Assembly (NCBI GenBank): GCA_009779515.1
Contig: WREE01000015.1
Coordinates: 1-20,698 of the forward strand
Length of the DNA stretch: 20,698 bases
Reading direction: 5' to 3'
DNA from: Symbiobacteriaceae bacterium
GTDB taxonomy: Bacteria > Bacillota > JAAYKD01 > WRDA01
A model generated the notes under the pieces. It did no database searches and was not told the DNA's origin. It was given only the letters and a program-made list of their open reading frames with translations. Position 1 is the stretch's first letter. Every line of letters begins with the position of its first letter. Made by a program: the position numbers and the translations under genes. Shown in pieces: positions 7,745 to 14,839 of the stretch.

Positions 7745-8862
7745 TGGGTCTAAGCGGTAGGTTATATGTGCGTATGGCAGCAGCAGTAGGGGTAGCTTTG
7801 GGGCTTACCTTACTGCTGCTTGCTGCTTTCTACAATTTTACCCCGTTTCTCATGCGAGATATAGGTGCTTTGCTTACTTTACGGCAAAGTGGTGAAGATT
7901 TACTGCAGTTGGAGCGGGGCTTGCTCCTTTTGGGTTGTGGTATTTTTACCCTGGCTTTTTTAGGTACCAGCCTTACCTTGGGAAGCTGGTTGGAGCAGGG
8001 GGTTATCCAGCCTTTAACCCATTTACGCCAAGCTGCTCAGGAGATTACCACCGGGGAGCAGCTTCCGGAGATTCCCCGGGAGGGGGAGGGAGAGGTGGCA
8101 GATTTGGCGGTAGCTTTTGATCTTATGCGCTTGCGCCTGAAGGAATCTATGCGCTTACAGGCGAAAGCGGATGAGGAGAGACTCTTTCTCTTTTCCAGCA
8201 TCACCCATGACTTACAAACTCCTCTCACCGCCCTGTTGGGCTCGCTGGAAATGCTGCAACTGCCTCAACTTTCCCAGGAAAAAAGAGAGTACTATACTAC
8301 CAGCGCCCAGCTTAAAGCTCGGCAAATTCAGCAACTTATTAGCGACCTGCTGCTCTTTAGCAAACTGGAAGCCGGGCAGGACGCCGTGATGTTGCAAGAG
8401 ACCGAGCTGTTACCGTATTTGGCAGCAATTATAGCGGAGCACTCCCTTTTATTTACCGCCCAAGGAGGGACTCTGCTCTTGAACTATCAGCTGGAAGCCC
8501 CCTTGTATCTGGAGTTAGATCGGGAGCGTTTTCCTCGGGTGTTGCAAAATGTTTTGGATAATGCCCGACGCTATTTGCCACCCCAGCAGGGGAAAGTGGT
8601 GCTTACTGTGCGCAGCAACGGCAGCGATTGCCTCATTGAAGTTAAAGATAATGGCAGTGGCTTAGCCCCAGGGGTGGAAGAGCTGATCTTTCAACGCTTT
8701 TACCGGGGTGAAAGCTCTCGCATGGGGAGCGGCAGCGGGCTGGGTTTAGCTATTGCCCGGCAGATTGTGACGAATCACCGGGGAGCCATTTGGGCCAAGG
8801 AGCCTGAAGGCGAGGAGCCAGGCTGCACGATAGTTATTGCGCTTCCCATCAAAGGAAGGTGA
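7744..8862 (+). CDS. Sensor histidine kinase (HAMP, HisKA, HATPase)
   Basis: 372 residues. Two membrane helices (about 11-30 and 58-80) enclose an outside loop of only about 27 residues, too small for a folded ligand domain. HAMP follows (about 81-135). The phospho-acceptor is His155 in SSITHDLQTPL. The ATP-binding domain has the N box (NVLDNARRY, Asn269 and Asn273), G1 box (DNGSGL from Asp302), F box (FQRFYRG) and G2 box (GSGSGLGLAIA, about 328-338). All catalytic boxes are intact. ATG 7744 is chosen because it overlaps the permease stop (TAATG). The small loop together with an adjacent ABC exporter suggests that the kinase senses through the membrane or the transporter, as in Bce-type modules. 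A HAMP domain, however, is not typical of those. Confidence 0.93.
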   Translation: MGLSGRLYVRMAAAVGVALGLTLLLLAAFYNFTPFLMRDIGALLTLRQSGEDLLQLERGLLLLGCGIFTLAFLGTSLTLGSWLEQGVIQPLTHLRQAAQEITTGEQLPEIPREGEGEVADLAVAFDLMRLRLKESMRLQAKADEERLFLFSSITHDLQTPLTALLGSLEMLQLPQLSQEKREYYTTSAQLKARQIQQLISDLLLFSKLEAGQDAVMLQETELLPYLAAIIAEHSLLFTAQGGTLLLNYQLEAPLYLELDRERFPRVLQNVLDNARRYLPPQQGKVVLTVRSNGSDCLIEVKDNGSGLAPGVEELIFQRFYRGESSRMGSGSGLGLAIARQIVTNHRGAIWAKEPEGEEPGCTIVIALPIKGR

Positions 8863-9566
8863 CCCCCATAAAGCGTATACTAATTATTGAAGATGACCCT
8901 TACATTGCCGAATTGGTGCAAGACTATTTAACGATGAATGGCTTTGAAGTGCAGCACGAAGCCGACGGCTTAGCTGGGTTAGCTGCTCTGCGTAAGGAGA
9001 GCTATGCCCTGATTATTCTGGATCTCATGCTGCCCGGTTTGGATGGTCTTTCCCTGCTGCAACAGCTGGAGCAGGAGTTAGACTGCCCCTTGCTCATTGT
9101 CTCCGCCAAAGACGACGAACTTTCGAAAATAAAAGGGCTCTCGTTGGGCGCCGACGATTATATCACCAAACCTTTCTCCTTAGCCGAGCTGTTGGCGCGG
9201 GTGCAAGCGCATCTTAGCAAGTATCAGCGGTTGCGGGAGCGCTACGGCAACCCTCCTGCGGGAAAAGATAGCCTAGTCGTGCGCGGCTTGAAGTTGGAAC
9301 GAGACTCTCGCCGGGTATGGTATTACACGAAAGAGATAAATCTTACTGGCAAAGAGTTTGATCTTCTCACCCTCTTTATGAATCACCCTAACCGTGTCTT
9401 CAACCGGGAGGAGATCTTTGAAAGGGTTTGGGGGCAAGACGCCTTGGGCGATTTGCAGACGGTAACGGTACATATCGCCAGGTTGCGGGAAAAGATTGAA
9501 GAAAACCCCTCTAAGCCTCAGTTTATCGAAACAGTTTGGGGAGCAGGTTACAGGTTCAGGGTCTAA
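8859..9566 (+). CDS. OmpR/PhoB-family response regulator
   Basis: 235 residues. The receiver domain has the acidic pocket E11-D12-D13, phospho-acceptor Asp55 (ILDLMLPGLDG), the SAK stretch and Lys104 (YITKPFS). The C-terminal winged helix (about 135-235) has the family's NLTGKEFDLLTLF, VTVHIARLREKIE and VWGAGYRF patterns. It is the partner of the kinase just upstream: GTG 8859 overlaps the kinase TGA by four bases. The start is odd. GGAAGG (8854-8859) runs into this GTG, giving almost no spacing, whereas an ATA codon at 8868 has ideal spacing and starts the receiver at IKRILIIEDDP. I keep GTG because AUA starts are very rare. Likely targets are the operon itself and nearby envelope genes. Confidence 0.93.
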   Translation: MTPIKRILIIEDDPYIAELVQDYLTMNGFEVQHEADGLAGLAALRKESYALIILDLMLPGLDGLSLLQQLEQELDCPLLIVSAKDDELSKIKGLSLGADDYITKPFSLAELLARVQAHLSKYQRLRERYGNPPAGKDSLVVRGLKLERDSRRVWYYTKEINLTGKEFDLLTLFMNHPNRVFNREEIFERVWGQDALGDLQTVTVHIARLREKIEENPSKPQFIETVWGAGYRFRV

Positions 9567-9567
9567 G

Positions 9568-9660
9568 AGCTTTTTAAGCGGCGCCAAAGCTATCTCCCAC
9601 TTGCTAGGGGGCAAGGGGTGTACCCTAATGCGGTAGCAACCACGCTCAGACGAAAGGGGA
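9568..9660 (+). promoter_or_regulatory. Structured leader before the ECF S-component gene
   Basis: The 104-base gap holds two hairpins. AGCTTT (9568-9573) pairs with AAAGCT (9586-9591). CCC-A-CTTGC (9596-9604) pairs with GCAAGGGG (9611-9618), eight pairs with one bulged A. A competing GGGT/ACCC pairing (9616-9619 with 9622-9625) overlaps the second. The ribosome binding site AAAGGGGA (9653-9660) lies beyond. S-component genes are often under vitamin riboswitches, but I do not recognise TPP, FMN, THF, preQ1 or cobalamin signatures. A weak promoter (TTGCTA 9601-9606, CCTAAT 9624-9629, spacing 17) could instead lie here. Confidence 0.35.
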
Positions 9661-9670
9661 AATATTTACC

Positions 9671-10213
9671 ATGAGGCAGGGCTCTATCCGTATCATGGTT
9701 ACTGCGGCCCTCTTTGCCGCTTTGGTTACGGTAGCTACTGTAGTTGTAGCCATTCCCCTTCCCGGTCAGGGGTATGCCAACTTGGGGGACGGAGTAGTCA
9801 TTTTAACCGGTTGTCTTTTAGGCCCTCTTTGGGGGGGGTTAGCGGCGGCGGTCGGCTCTCTTCTGGCGGATATCTACCTAGGCTTTGCTCTTTATGCCGT
9901 AGCCTCTTTTATGATCAAAGGGTTAATGGCAGTCGTAGCTTATTTTGTCTATACCTGGCTTTTTAAACTGAGTAAGAAGGCGATTTTAGCCGTGGTAAGC
10001 GCTTCTCTCTTAGGGGAGGTAATCATGGTAGGGGGTTACTATCTTTTCGAGGAGCGGCTGTGGGATGGGGTGGTCGCTCTGGCTTCTTTGCCGGGAAATA
10101 TTTTGCAGGGAGGGGTGGGGGTTATGACCGCCTCCCTTATTTTGCTGGCTTTGAATAAGAGTCGGTTGTTAAGCAAATGGCAGGAATCTCTGCATGCTAC
10201 GTCTAACCCTTAA
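9671..10213 (+). CDS. ECF transporter S component (substrate-specific membrane subunit)
   Basis: 180 residues, the usual size, with five or six membrane helices. The family's signature region is clear: IPLPGQGYANLGDG (28-41), then GCLLGPLWGGLAAAVGSLLAD (47-67) and ASFMIKGLMAVVA (78-90). S components bind a vitamin or precursor and dock on a shared EcfT/EcfA1/EcfA2 energising module, which is not encoded here. A stand-alone S gene with remote energising genes is normal in Bacillota. The GYANLGD form recalls the group annotated for HMP, pyridoxine or unassigned substrates, but I cannot name the ligand. AAAGGGGA lies ten bases before the ATG. Confidence 0.88.
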   Translation: MRQGSIRIMVTAALFAALVTVATVVVAIPLPGQGYANLGDGVVILTGCLLGPLWGGLAAAVGSLLADIYLGFALYAVASFMIKGLMAVVAYFVYTWLFKLSKKAILAVVSASLLGEVIMVGGYYLFEERLWDGVVALASLPGNILQGGVGVMTASLILLALNKSRLLSKWQESLHATSNP

Positions 10214-10283
10214 AAGTAGCCCTGTATCTGAAAATAATTTGCCCAATAGCATTCAGACTGTAGATAAAAAGGGGGTGGCGAAA

Positions 10284-10349
10284 ATGACAGTTCACAACAA
10301 AGGGGGGAGTCTGTTTATTGGGCGCCACCACCGCCGAAGAGGGAGATAG
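10284..10349 (+). CDS. Putative 21-residue peptide directly before a terminator
   Basis: A short ORF with a strong ribosome binding site (AAGGGGGTGG, 10269-10278) five bases before its ATG. The peptide begins MTVHNKGG and ends RHHRRRGR: two His, five Arg and an unusually basic tail. Its TAG sits one base before the stem of a strong terminator. This arrangement is seen in attenuation leaders and also in tiny independent genes. The start M-T-V-H resembles M-A-V-H of the other short ORF at 3335, which may be chance. No homologue can be recalled. Confidence 0.4.
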   Translation: MTVHNKGGSLFIGRHHRRRGR

Positions 10350-10350
10350 A

Positions 10351-10407
10351 AAACCCGGAGCAGGTGGCGTGCTTACTAAGCTTAAGCTACCTGGCTCCGG
10401 GTTTTTT
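10351..10407 (+). terminator. Strong Rho-independent terminator (or attenuator)
   Basis: AAACCCGGAGC (10351-10361) pairs with GCTCCGGGTTT (10394-10404). The stem continues with AGGT (10362-10365) against ACCT (10389-10392), opposite one bulged base. Six Ts follow the stem (10402-10407). It is placed after the short peptide ORF and about 100 bases before rsgA. It ends transcription from the S-component side or attenuates read-through into rsgA. Confidence 0.85.
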
Positions 10408-10426
10408 ATGTACTTTTTTAAGGTTG

Positions 10427-10509
10427 GTGACAGGAAAATACCTTGCTTAACCATATTTACTTCCTGTCACAGCAAGGGTTTTTAACCCGTCAGTATTTCA
10501 CAGGAAAGG
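10427..10509 (+). promoter_or_regulatory. Alternative-pairing leader of rsgA (candidate ribosome binding site switch)
   Basis: GTGACAGGAA (10427-10436) pairs perfectly with TTCCTGTCAC (10461-10470). CCTTGCT (10441-10447) pairs with AGCAAGG (10471-10477); this second stem interleaves with the first and probably excludes it. GGGTT (10476-10480) can pair with AACCC (10484-10488). Importantly, TTCCTGT (10461-10467) is also complementary to ACAGGAA (10500-10506), the rsgA ribosome binding site. The same segment can therefore either hold the upstream arm or cover the binding site. A perfect dyad could equally be a protein operator. I see no convincing promoter between the terminator and this structure. 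Confidence 0.45.
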
Positions 10510-11466
10510 ATGTATAGCTTGATCATTTCCACTTCCCCCAGACCGGGTGTTATCTGTCGAGCAGGAGGTGACCTCTGCGATGTGGCTGCTCTGGATACCT
10601 CCGAGGAGGAGCATTGGCTCTGCAGCCTGCGAGGCAAGCTCAAACGGGAAGCTCAGGCGGTAACTAACCTGGTGGCGGTAGGGGATGAAGTTATCTTCAC
10701 CCCCCTGCATGAGGGTCAGGGAGTTATCGAAAGTATAGGCAAGCGTCGCAGCAAACTTAGCCGACAGAATACTAAAGGAAGCATGGTGGCCGAACAGGTT
10801 TTGGCAGTTAATATTGATTATGCCATAATTGTCATGGCTTGTCATGCTCCGGACTACAACCCCCGGCGGTTAGATTGGCATCTCACCGCTGCCTTAGCCG
10901 GGGAATTGGCGCCGGTAATTGTTCTTAGTAAAATAGACTTACCTCAGGGTGCTGCTGCTAGGGAAGATATTGCCCCTTATCGGCTGCTGGGTTATCCGGT
11001 TATAGCTACTTCAACGGTAACCGGGGAAGGGTTGGCGGAGCTGGGGGAGCTTTTGGCAGGTAAGCGGGGGGTGCTGGTAGGTTCCTCCGGGGTGGGTAAA
11101 TCCAGCCTGATTAACGCCATGGATCCGCATCTTCAACTGCGCACCGGTGAATTGCGCCAGAGGTTTCAAAAAGGCCGGCATGTTACTACGGCAGCGGAAC
11201 TCCTGCGGTTGCAAAACGGCGCCTGGCTGATTGACACTCCCGGGGTGCGTAGCTTTGCCCTATGGGATAATCAAAACGATGCCGTGGAAAACCAATATAG
11301 TGAGTTCGCCACCTATGCTCACCTTTGTCGTTTCAGCGACTGTAGCCATACCCATGAACCAGGCTGTGAAGTGCGAGCGGCGGTAGGTCGTGGTGAGATC
11401 GAAGAAGACCGCTACCAATCATACCTCAAGATCCACAAGAGGCAAAAAGGACGCCGTAAATGGTAG
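10510..11466 (+). CDS. rsgA: Ribosome small-subunit-dependent GTPase A
   Basis: 318 residues, a circularly permuted GTPase that checks late 30S subunit maturation in the cytoplasm. An N-terminal OB fold (to about 80) precedes the G domain in permuted order: G4 as LSKID (139-143, Ser in place of the usual Asn/Thr), G5-like STVTGEG, G1 GSSGVGKSS (191-199) and G3 DTPG. The C-terminal zinc site has Cys273, Cys278, His280 and Cys286 (CRFSDCSHTHEPGC). Start ATG 10510 follows CAGGAAAGG closely; TTG 10519 is an alternative with better spacing. It stands alone between a terminator and a hairpin. In many Bacillota it sits with prkC/prpC or rpe, which are absent here. Confidence 0.95.
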   Translation: MYSLIISTSPRPGVICRAGGDLCDVAALDTSEEEHWLCSLRGKLKREAQAVTNLVAVGDEVIFTPLHEGQGVIESIGKRRSKLSRQNTKGSMVAEQVLAVNIDYAIIVMACHAPDYNPRRLDWHLTAALAGELAPVIVLSKIDLPQGAAAREDIAPYRLLGYPVIATSTVTGEGLAELGELLAGKRGVLVGSSGVGKSSLINAMDPHLQLRTGELRQRFQKGRHVTTAAELLRLQNGAWLIDTPGVRSFALWDNQNDAVENQYSEFATYAHLCRFSDCSHTHEPGCEVRAAVGRGEIEEDRYQSYLKIHKRQKGRRKW

Positions 11467-11472
11467 TTTCGT

Positions 11473-11497
11473 AAAAAAACAGCCCTTGGGGCTGTTT
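11473..11497. terminator. Hairpin after rsgA, better terminator on the minus strand
   Basis: AAACAGCCC (11477-11485) pairs with GGGCTGTTT (11489-11497) around a TTG loop: nine perfect pairs. On the plus strand only three Ts follow, while on the minus strand seven Ts would follow. It may end rsgA transcription weakly, or it may work in both directions. Confidence 0.6.
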
Positions 11498-11539
11498 GAC
11501 TAAAGACATTATACCAGTTTTTCCGGAGAAAGACAAGAC

Positions 11540-11568
11540 TTGTATTACCGTCGCACCGCCTGTATGAT
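11540..11568 (+). promoter_or_regulatory. Candidate promoter for the ABC exporter/MATE operon
   Basis: TTGTAT (11540-11545) and TATGAT (11563-11568) are separated by 17 bases. A TG lies directly before the -10 box. The position, after the rsgA hairpin and about 40 bases before the ABC gene, fits. Only three of six -35 bases match. Confidence 0.45.
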
Positions 11569-11606
11569 AGGTATCGTGCCTAAATAAAGGTGGAAGGTGT
11601 AAAGCT

Positions 11607-13397
11607 ATGGAAAATAAAAGAGGTAACTGGTGGTCAAACATGGCTTTTTTAATAGCTCCTTTTTGGCAGGAAGGTAAGCTATTTACTATAGGTCACATGG
11701 CAGTATCTTTGCTGCTTTTACCCCTTCTGGCTTACCTGGATGTGCGTCTGTTGCAGACTGTTATTGATGCACTCACCGCCGGTTTAGCTATAAACGCCAC
11801 GCTGCAGCTGGCTTTGCAGCTGGTTACTGCCAAGTTTTTGCTTACTATAACCCGTTGGTCTTTTTTGCTGCTCTACGATCGCTGGAAAGTGGTGGAGATA
11901 CAAAACCGCATCAATTTAGGCTTATATACCAGAGCTATGGCCACCGACTACCGTTATTTCGATAGTGCCGAGTTTTATAACAACTACACCTTTGCCTCGG
12001 GGGAGCTGGCGACTAAAGCCACGGCTGCCGTGCAACTGCTCAGCGACACCTTAGCCACCATCGCCACGGTGGTGGTGATGTCCGCCTACTTAGCCTCGGT
12101 TAGCCTTCCCGTAGTAGCTATCTCGGTCTCCATGCAACTTATCTGCCTGTATGCTCAGCTTCATATACAGCAGCTGGGCATACAAAAGGCTACGGCAGCG
12201 CTCCCTTACGAACGGCGCCTCCACTATGTCCACCGGGTAGCTTACCAAAAGCAGTATGCTGCCGACCTAAAAAGCACCGAACTCCGGGAGTTGCTCACCC
12301 AGCTTTTCACCCAAAGCGGCGCTGGGCGGGTAGAAGTGTTCCGACAGCTTGCCCTACCTAACTGGCGCTATAATATTATGCAATTCTCTGCCTGGCATTT
12401 AGGAGAGCTGCTGCAGCTCGTCCTGATCATACGATTAGCTTACAGTGAGAACATTTCCCTGGGCGCTGTCAGCGCTCTTTTTGTGGCAGCTAGCCGACTG
12501 AGCACCCAGCTTAATCAGTTTGTATCTCTTTCCGGCAGAGCTATGGATGCCAACCTCTATTCTCTTAAAATTCAAAGCTTTTTTAACACCGTTTCCACCA
12601 TCGAAACCCAAGAGGAGGGGCTCGATCCCGGCTGCGAACCTTTCGCTCTTGAACTAGACCAAGTGAGCTTTAGCTACCCTGATTCCTCCACTAATTCTCA
12701 GCCAGGAGCCGCACCCAAGGCGGTTAACGTTCTAGACCATATCAGCTTAACGATTAAACCCGGGGAAAAGATAGCCCTGGTGGGGGAAAATGGTGCCGGT
12801 AAGACCACCTTGGCTAAGCTACTGCTGCGCCTCTACGATCCACAGCAGGGAGTTATCCGCCTAAATGGCGAGGTGCTGACCGCCTATAACCCTCGCCAAC
12901 TGCGTCACCGCATAGGGGTGGCCTTTCAGGAGCCTCAGCTCTACGCCATGTCAGTTGCCGCCAACCTTAGTCTGTACGGTGAGTTACCACCGGCAGCCCA
13001 ACAGGAGGCGCTGGAACTGGTGGGGTTAGTGGCAGAGCTGGCAAGCTCGGTAACCCGGGAGTTCGATGACCAGGGGCTGGTCTTCTCAGGAGGGCAGGGG
13101 CAGAAGCTGGCTCTGGCGCGACTCCTGGGTAGGGAATTCGGCTTGCTGCTCCTGGATGAGCCTTCCTCGTCCTTGGATCCCCTTGCCGAATACGCCATGA
13201 CGCAGCTGATCTTTAACCAGGCAACTACCACTACCATTATGGTAGCACATCGCTTAAGTACCGTCAGAAACGCCGATCGTATCTACCTGCTCTCCGGCGG
13301 ACAACTGCTGGAGTGGGGGAGCCACGAGGAACTCATGGCCCTAGGCGGCAAATACGCCGAAATGTTCACCAAGCAAGGGGAGAACTATGCAAGATAA
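11607..13397 (+). CDS. ABC exporter, fused permease and ATPase (half-transporter)
   Basis: 596 residues. The N-terminal membrane domain (about 20-320) has five or six helices in the type-IV exporter pattern, and the ATPase domain (about 345-596) follows. Walker A GENGAGKTT starts at 393, Q-loop is FQEPQLY, signature FSGGQ is 493-497, Walker B ends at Asp517 with catalytic Glu518, and the switch His is 548 (AHRLSTV). All are intact, so a homodimer could be functional. The substrate is unknown; lipids, peptides and drugs are typical. AAGGTGGAAGG lies before ATG 11607. The 3' end overlaps the MATE gene by 11 bases, so two different efflux machines are made together. Confidence 0.93.
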   Translation: MENKRGNWWSNMAFLIAPFWQEGKLFTIGHMAVSLLLLPLLAYLDVRLLQTVIDALTAGLAINATLQLALQLVTAKFLLTITRWSFLLLYDRWKVVEIQNRINLGLYTRAMATDYRYFDSAEFYNNYTFASGELATKATAAVQLLSDTLATIATVVVMSAYLASVSLPVVAISVSMQLICLYAQLHIQQLGIQKATAALPYERRLHYVHRVAYQKQYAADLKSTELRELLTQLFTQSGAGRVEVFRQLALPNWRYNIMQFSAWHLGELLQLVLIIRLAYSENISLGAVSALFVAASRLSTQLNQFVSLSGRAMDANLYSLKIQSFFNTVSTIETQEEGLDPGCEPFALELDQVSFSYPDSSTNSQPGAAPKAVNVLDHISLTIKPGEKIALVGENGAGKTTLAKLLLRLYDPQQGVIRLNGEVLTAYNPRQLRHRIGVAFQEPQLYAMSVAANLSLYGELPPAAQQEALELVGLVAELASSVTREFDDQGLVFSGGQGQKLALARLLGREFGLLLLDEPSSSLDPLAEYAMTQLIFNQATTTTIMVAHRLSTVRNADRIYLLSGGQLLEWGSHEELMALGGKYAEMFTKQGENYAR

Positions 13398-14814
13398 GAG
13401 CCAGCTTGCTCTGCGGCGAGCTGCTATGGAAGCTATTACCGATAAAGAGATAGGGCTTAAAGCCTTCGATCTGGCTTGGCCGGCTGCCGCGGAATCCTTT
13501 CTGCAAACTGCCATTCGGATGGTCACTTCGAGCCTCCTGGGAAAAATCCCCCTGGTAGCCGCTTTGGCTGTAAGCGCATCCGGGCTTGCCGACAGAGTCA
13601 CCAGGTTATCCTGGGGCCTTTTCGCTATGGTTAGCGCCGGTGCTACGGTGATGGTGGCGCGGAGTATTGGCGCCGGCAACCAGGAACGGGCTAACCGTTT
13701 TGCGGCTCAAACCATACTCTTAGGCGGGGTGTCAGTAGCGATGATCACCACGGTGATTGTCCTCTTTCCGGAACAGCTGATCACCTTGCTCTATAACCGC
13801 GATGGCGCTTTGGCAAGCGATATGGTGGAGATGGCCATAGACTACCTGCGTCTGACTGCCTGGGGAGTCCCCATGATGTCGATTAACCAAATTATCGGCG
13901 CCATCATGCGGGGTGCCGGCAACACCCGTGTGACCATGGTGACTAACACTACTGCCAATATTGTTAATGCGGTTTTAGGCTATATGCTTATCTACGGCAA
14001 CTTTGGCGCTCCGGAGATGGGAATTACCGGAGCGGCGGTGGCGACAGTAGTTTCCCAGGGGGTGGGTGGCCTAACCGCAGTACTGGTGTTTCTTAGGTTC
14101 CAAAGTAACATTCACCTTAAGCTGCCGGATTTTCGCATCGTCTGGCAGGAAGTTAAAGAGGTGCTGGCAGTTGGCGTTCCCGCCGGCTCCGAGCAGGTGT
14201 TAAACCAAATTGGCAATATTTTTCTTACCGGTTTTATCGGCTCCATGGGAGCCGTCGCTCTGGCTGCGCACAGCCAGGGGATAACTGCCGAATCTATCTC
14301 CTTTATGCCGGCGCAAGGTTTTGCCATTGCTATTACCACTCTGGTAAGCATGAGCGTAGGGGTAGGCTCGGTGAAGCTTTCGGAAAGATATGTTAGAGTT
14401 ATCCAAAAATGGAACTTAATGGTAACCTCCCTTACCGCCGCTCTCCTGATCTTGGCGCCCCGCCAGCTCTTGTCGCTGCTGTCTTCAGACCCGGAGGTTA
14501 TTTCCCTGGGCGCGGTTTACCTTATCATGATGGGCTTTTGCCAATTCCCGCAACAGGTTTCCTGGGTCTATAACGGGGCTCTGCGGGGGGCTGGCGATGC
14601 TCGCGCCACTATGATTATTCGGCTAACGGGGCTGTGGGGTGTGCGTATCCCCCTCTCTTTTATTTTAGGTGGTTACTACGGTATGGGGATCGTCGGGGTT
14701 TGGTGGGCTATGGCTGCCGAGATGATCATTGGCTTTATTTTATCCTTTACCCGCTATCGTTTAGGCTTCTGGAAAAAAACCGCCCATGAGATTGCCGGTG
14801 AGGTCATAGGCTAG
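13387..14814 (+). CDS. MATE family efflux transporter
   Basis: 475 residues with about twelve helices in two repeated halves, as the family requires. Family patterns are visible: IGAGNQERANRFAAQT after the second helix of the first half, and RGAGNTRVTM. The second half has LRGAGDARATM in the matching place. MATE proteins exchange H+ or Na+ for cationic drugs or metabolites at the cytoplasmic membrane. The start ATG overlaps the ABC exporter stop by 11 bases. The first 25 residues are more polar than usual for the family, but GAGNQER-type motifs and length support a complete gene. Confidence 0.93.
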   Translation: MQDKSQLALRRAAMEAITDKEIGLKAFDLAWPAAAESFLQTAIRMVTSSLLGKIPLVAALAVSASGLADRVTRLSWGLFAMVSAGATVMVARSIGAGNQERANRFAAQTILLGGVSVAMITTVIVLFPEQLITLLYNRDGALASDMVEMAIDYLRLTAWGVPMMSINQIIGAIMRGAGNTRVTMVTNTTANIVNAVLGYMLIYGNFGAPEMGITGAAVATVVSQGVGGLTAVLVFLRFQSNIHLKLPDFRIVWQEVKEVLAVGVPAGSEQVLNQIGNIFLTGFIGSMGAVALAAHSQGITAESISFMPAQGFAIAITTLVSMSVGVGSVKLSERYVRVIQKWNLMVTSLTAALLILAPRQLLSLLSSDPEVISLGAVYLIMMGFCQFPQQVSWVYNGALRGAGDARATMIIRLTGLWGVRIPLSFILGGYYGMGIVGVWWAMAAEMIIGFILSFTRYRLGFWKKTAHEIAGEVIG

Positions 14815-14839
14815 CGGTTAGAAAGTAGGCTACAGCACT

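Noticed and set aside
10427..10477. H-type pseudoknot from the two interleaved stems before rsgA
   Set aside because: With four bases in the first loop and none between the 3' strands the full pseudoknot is sterically unlikely; the stems are treated as alternatives.
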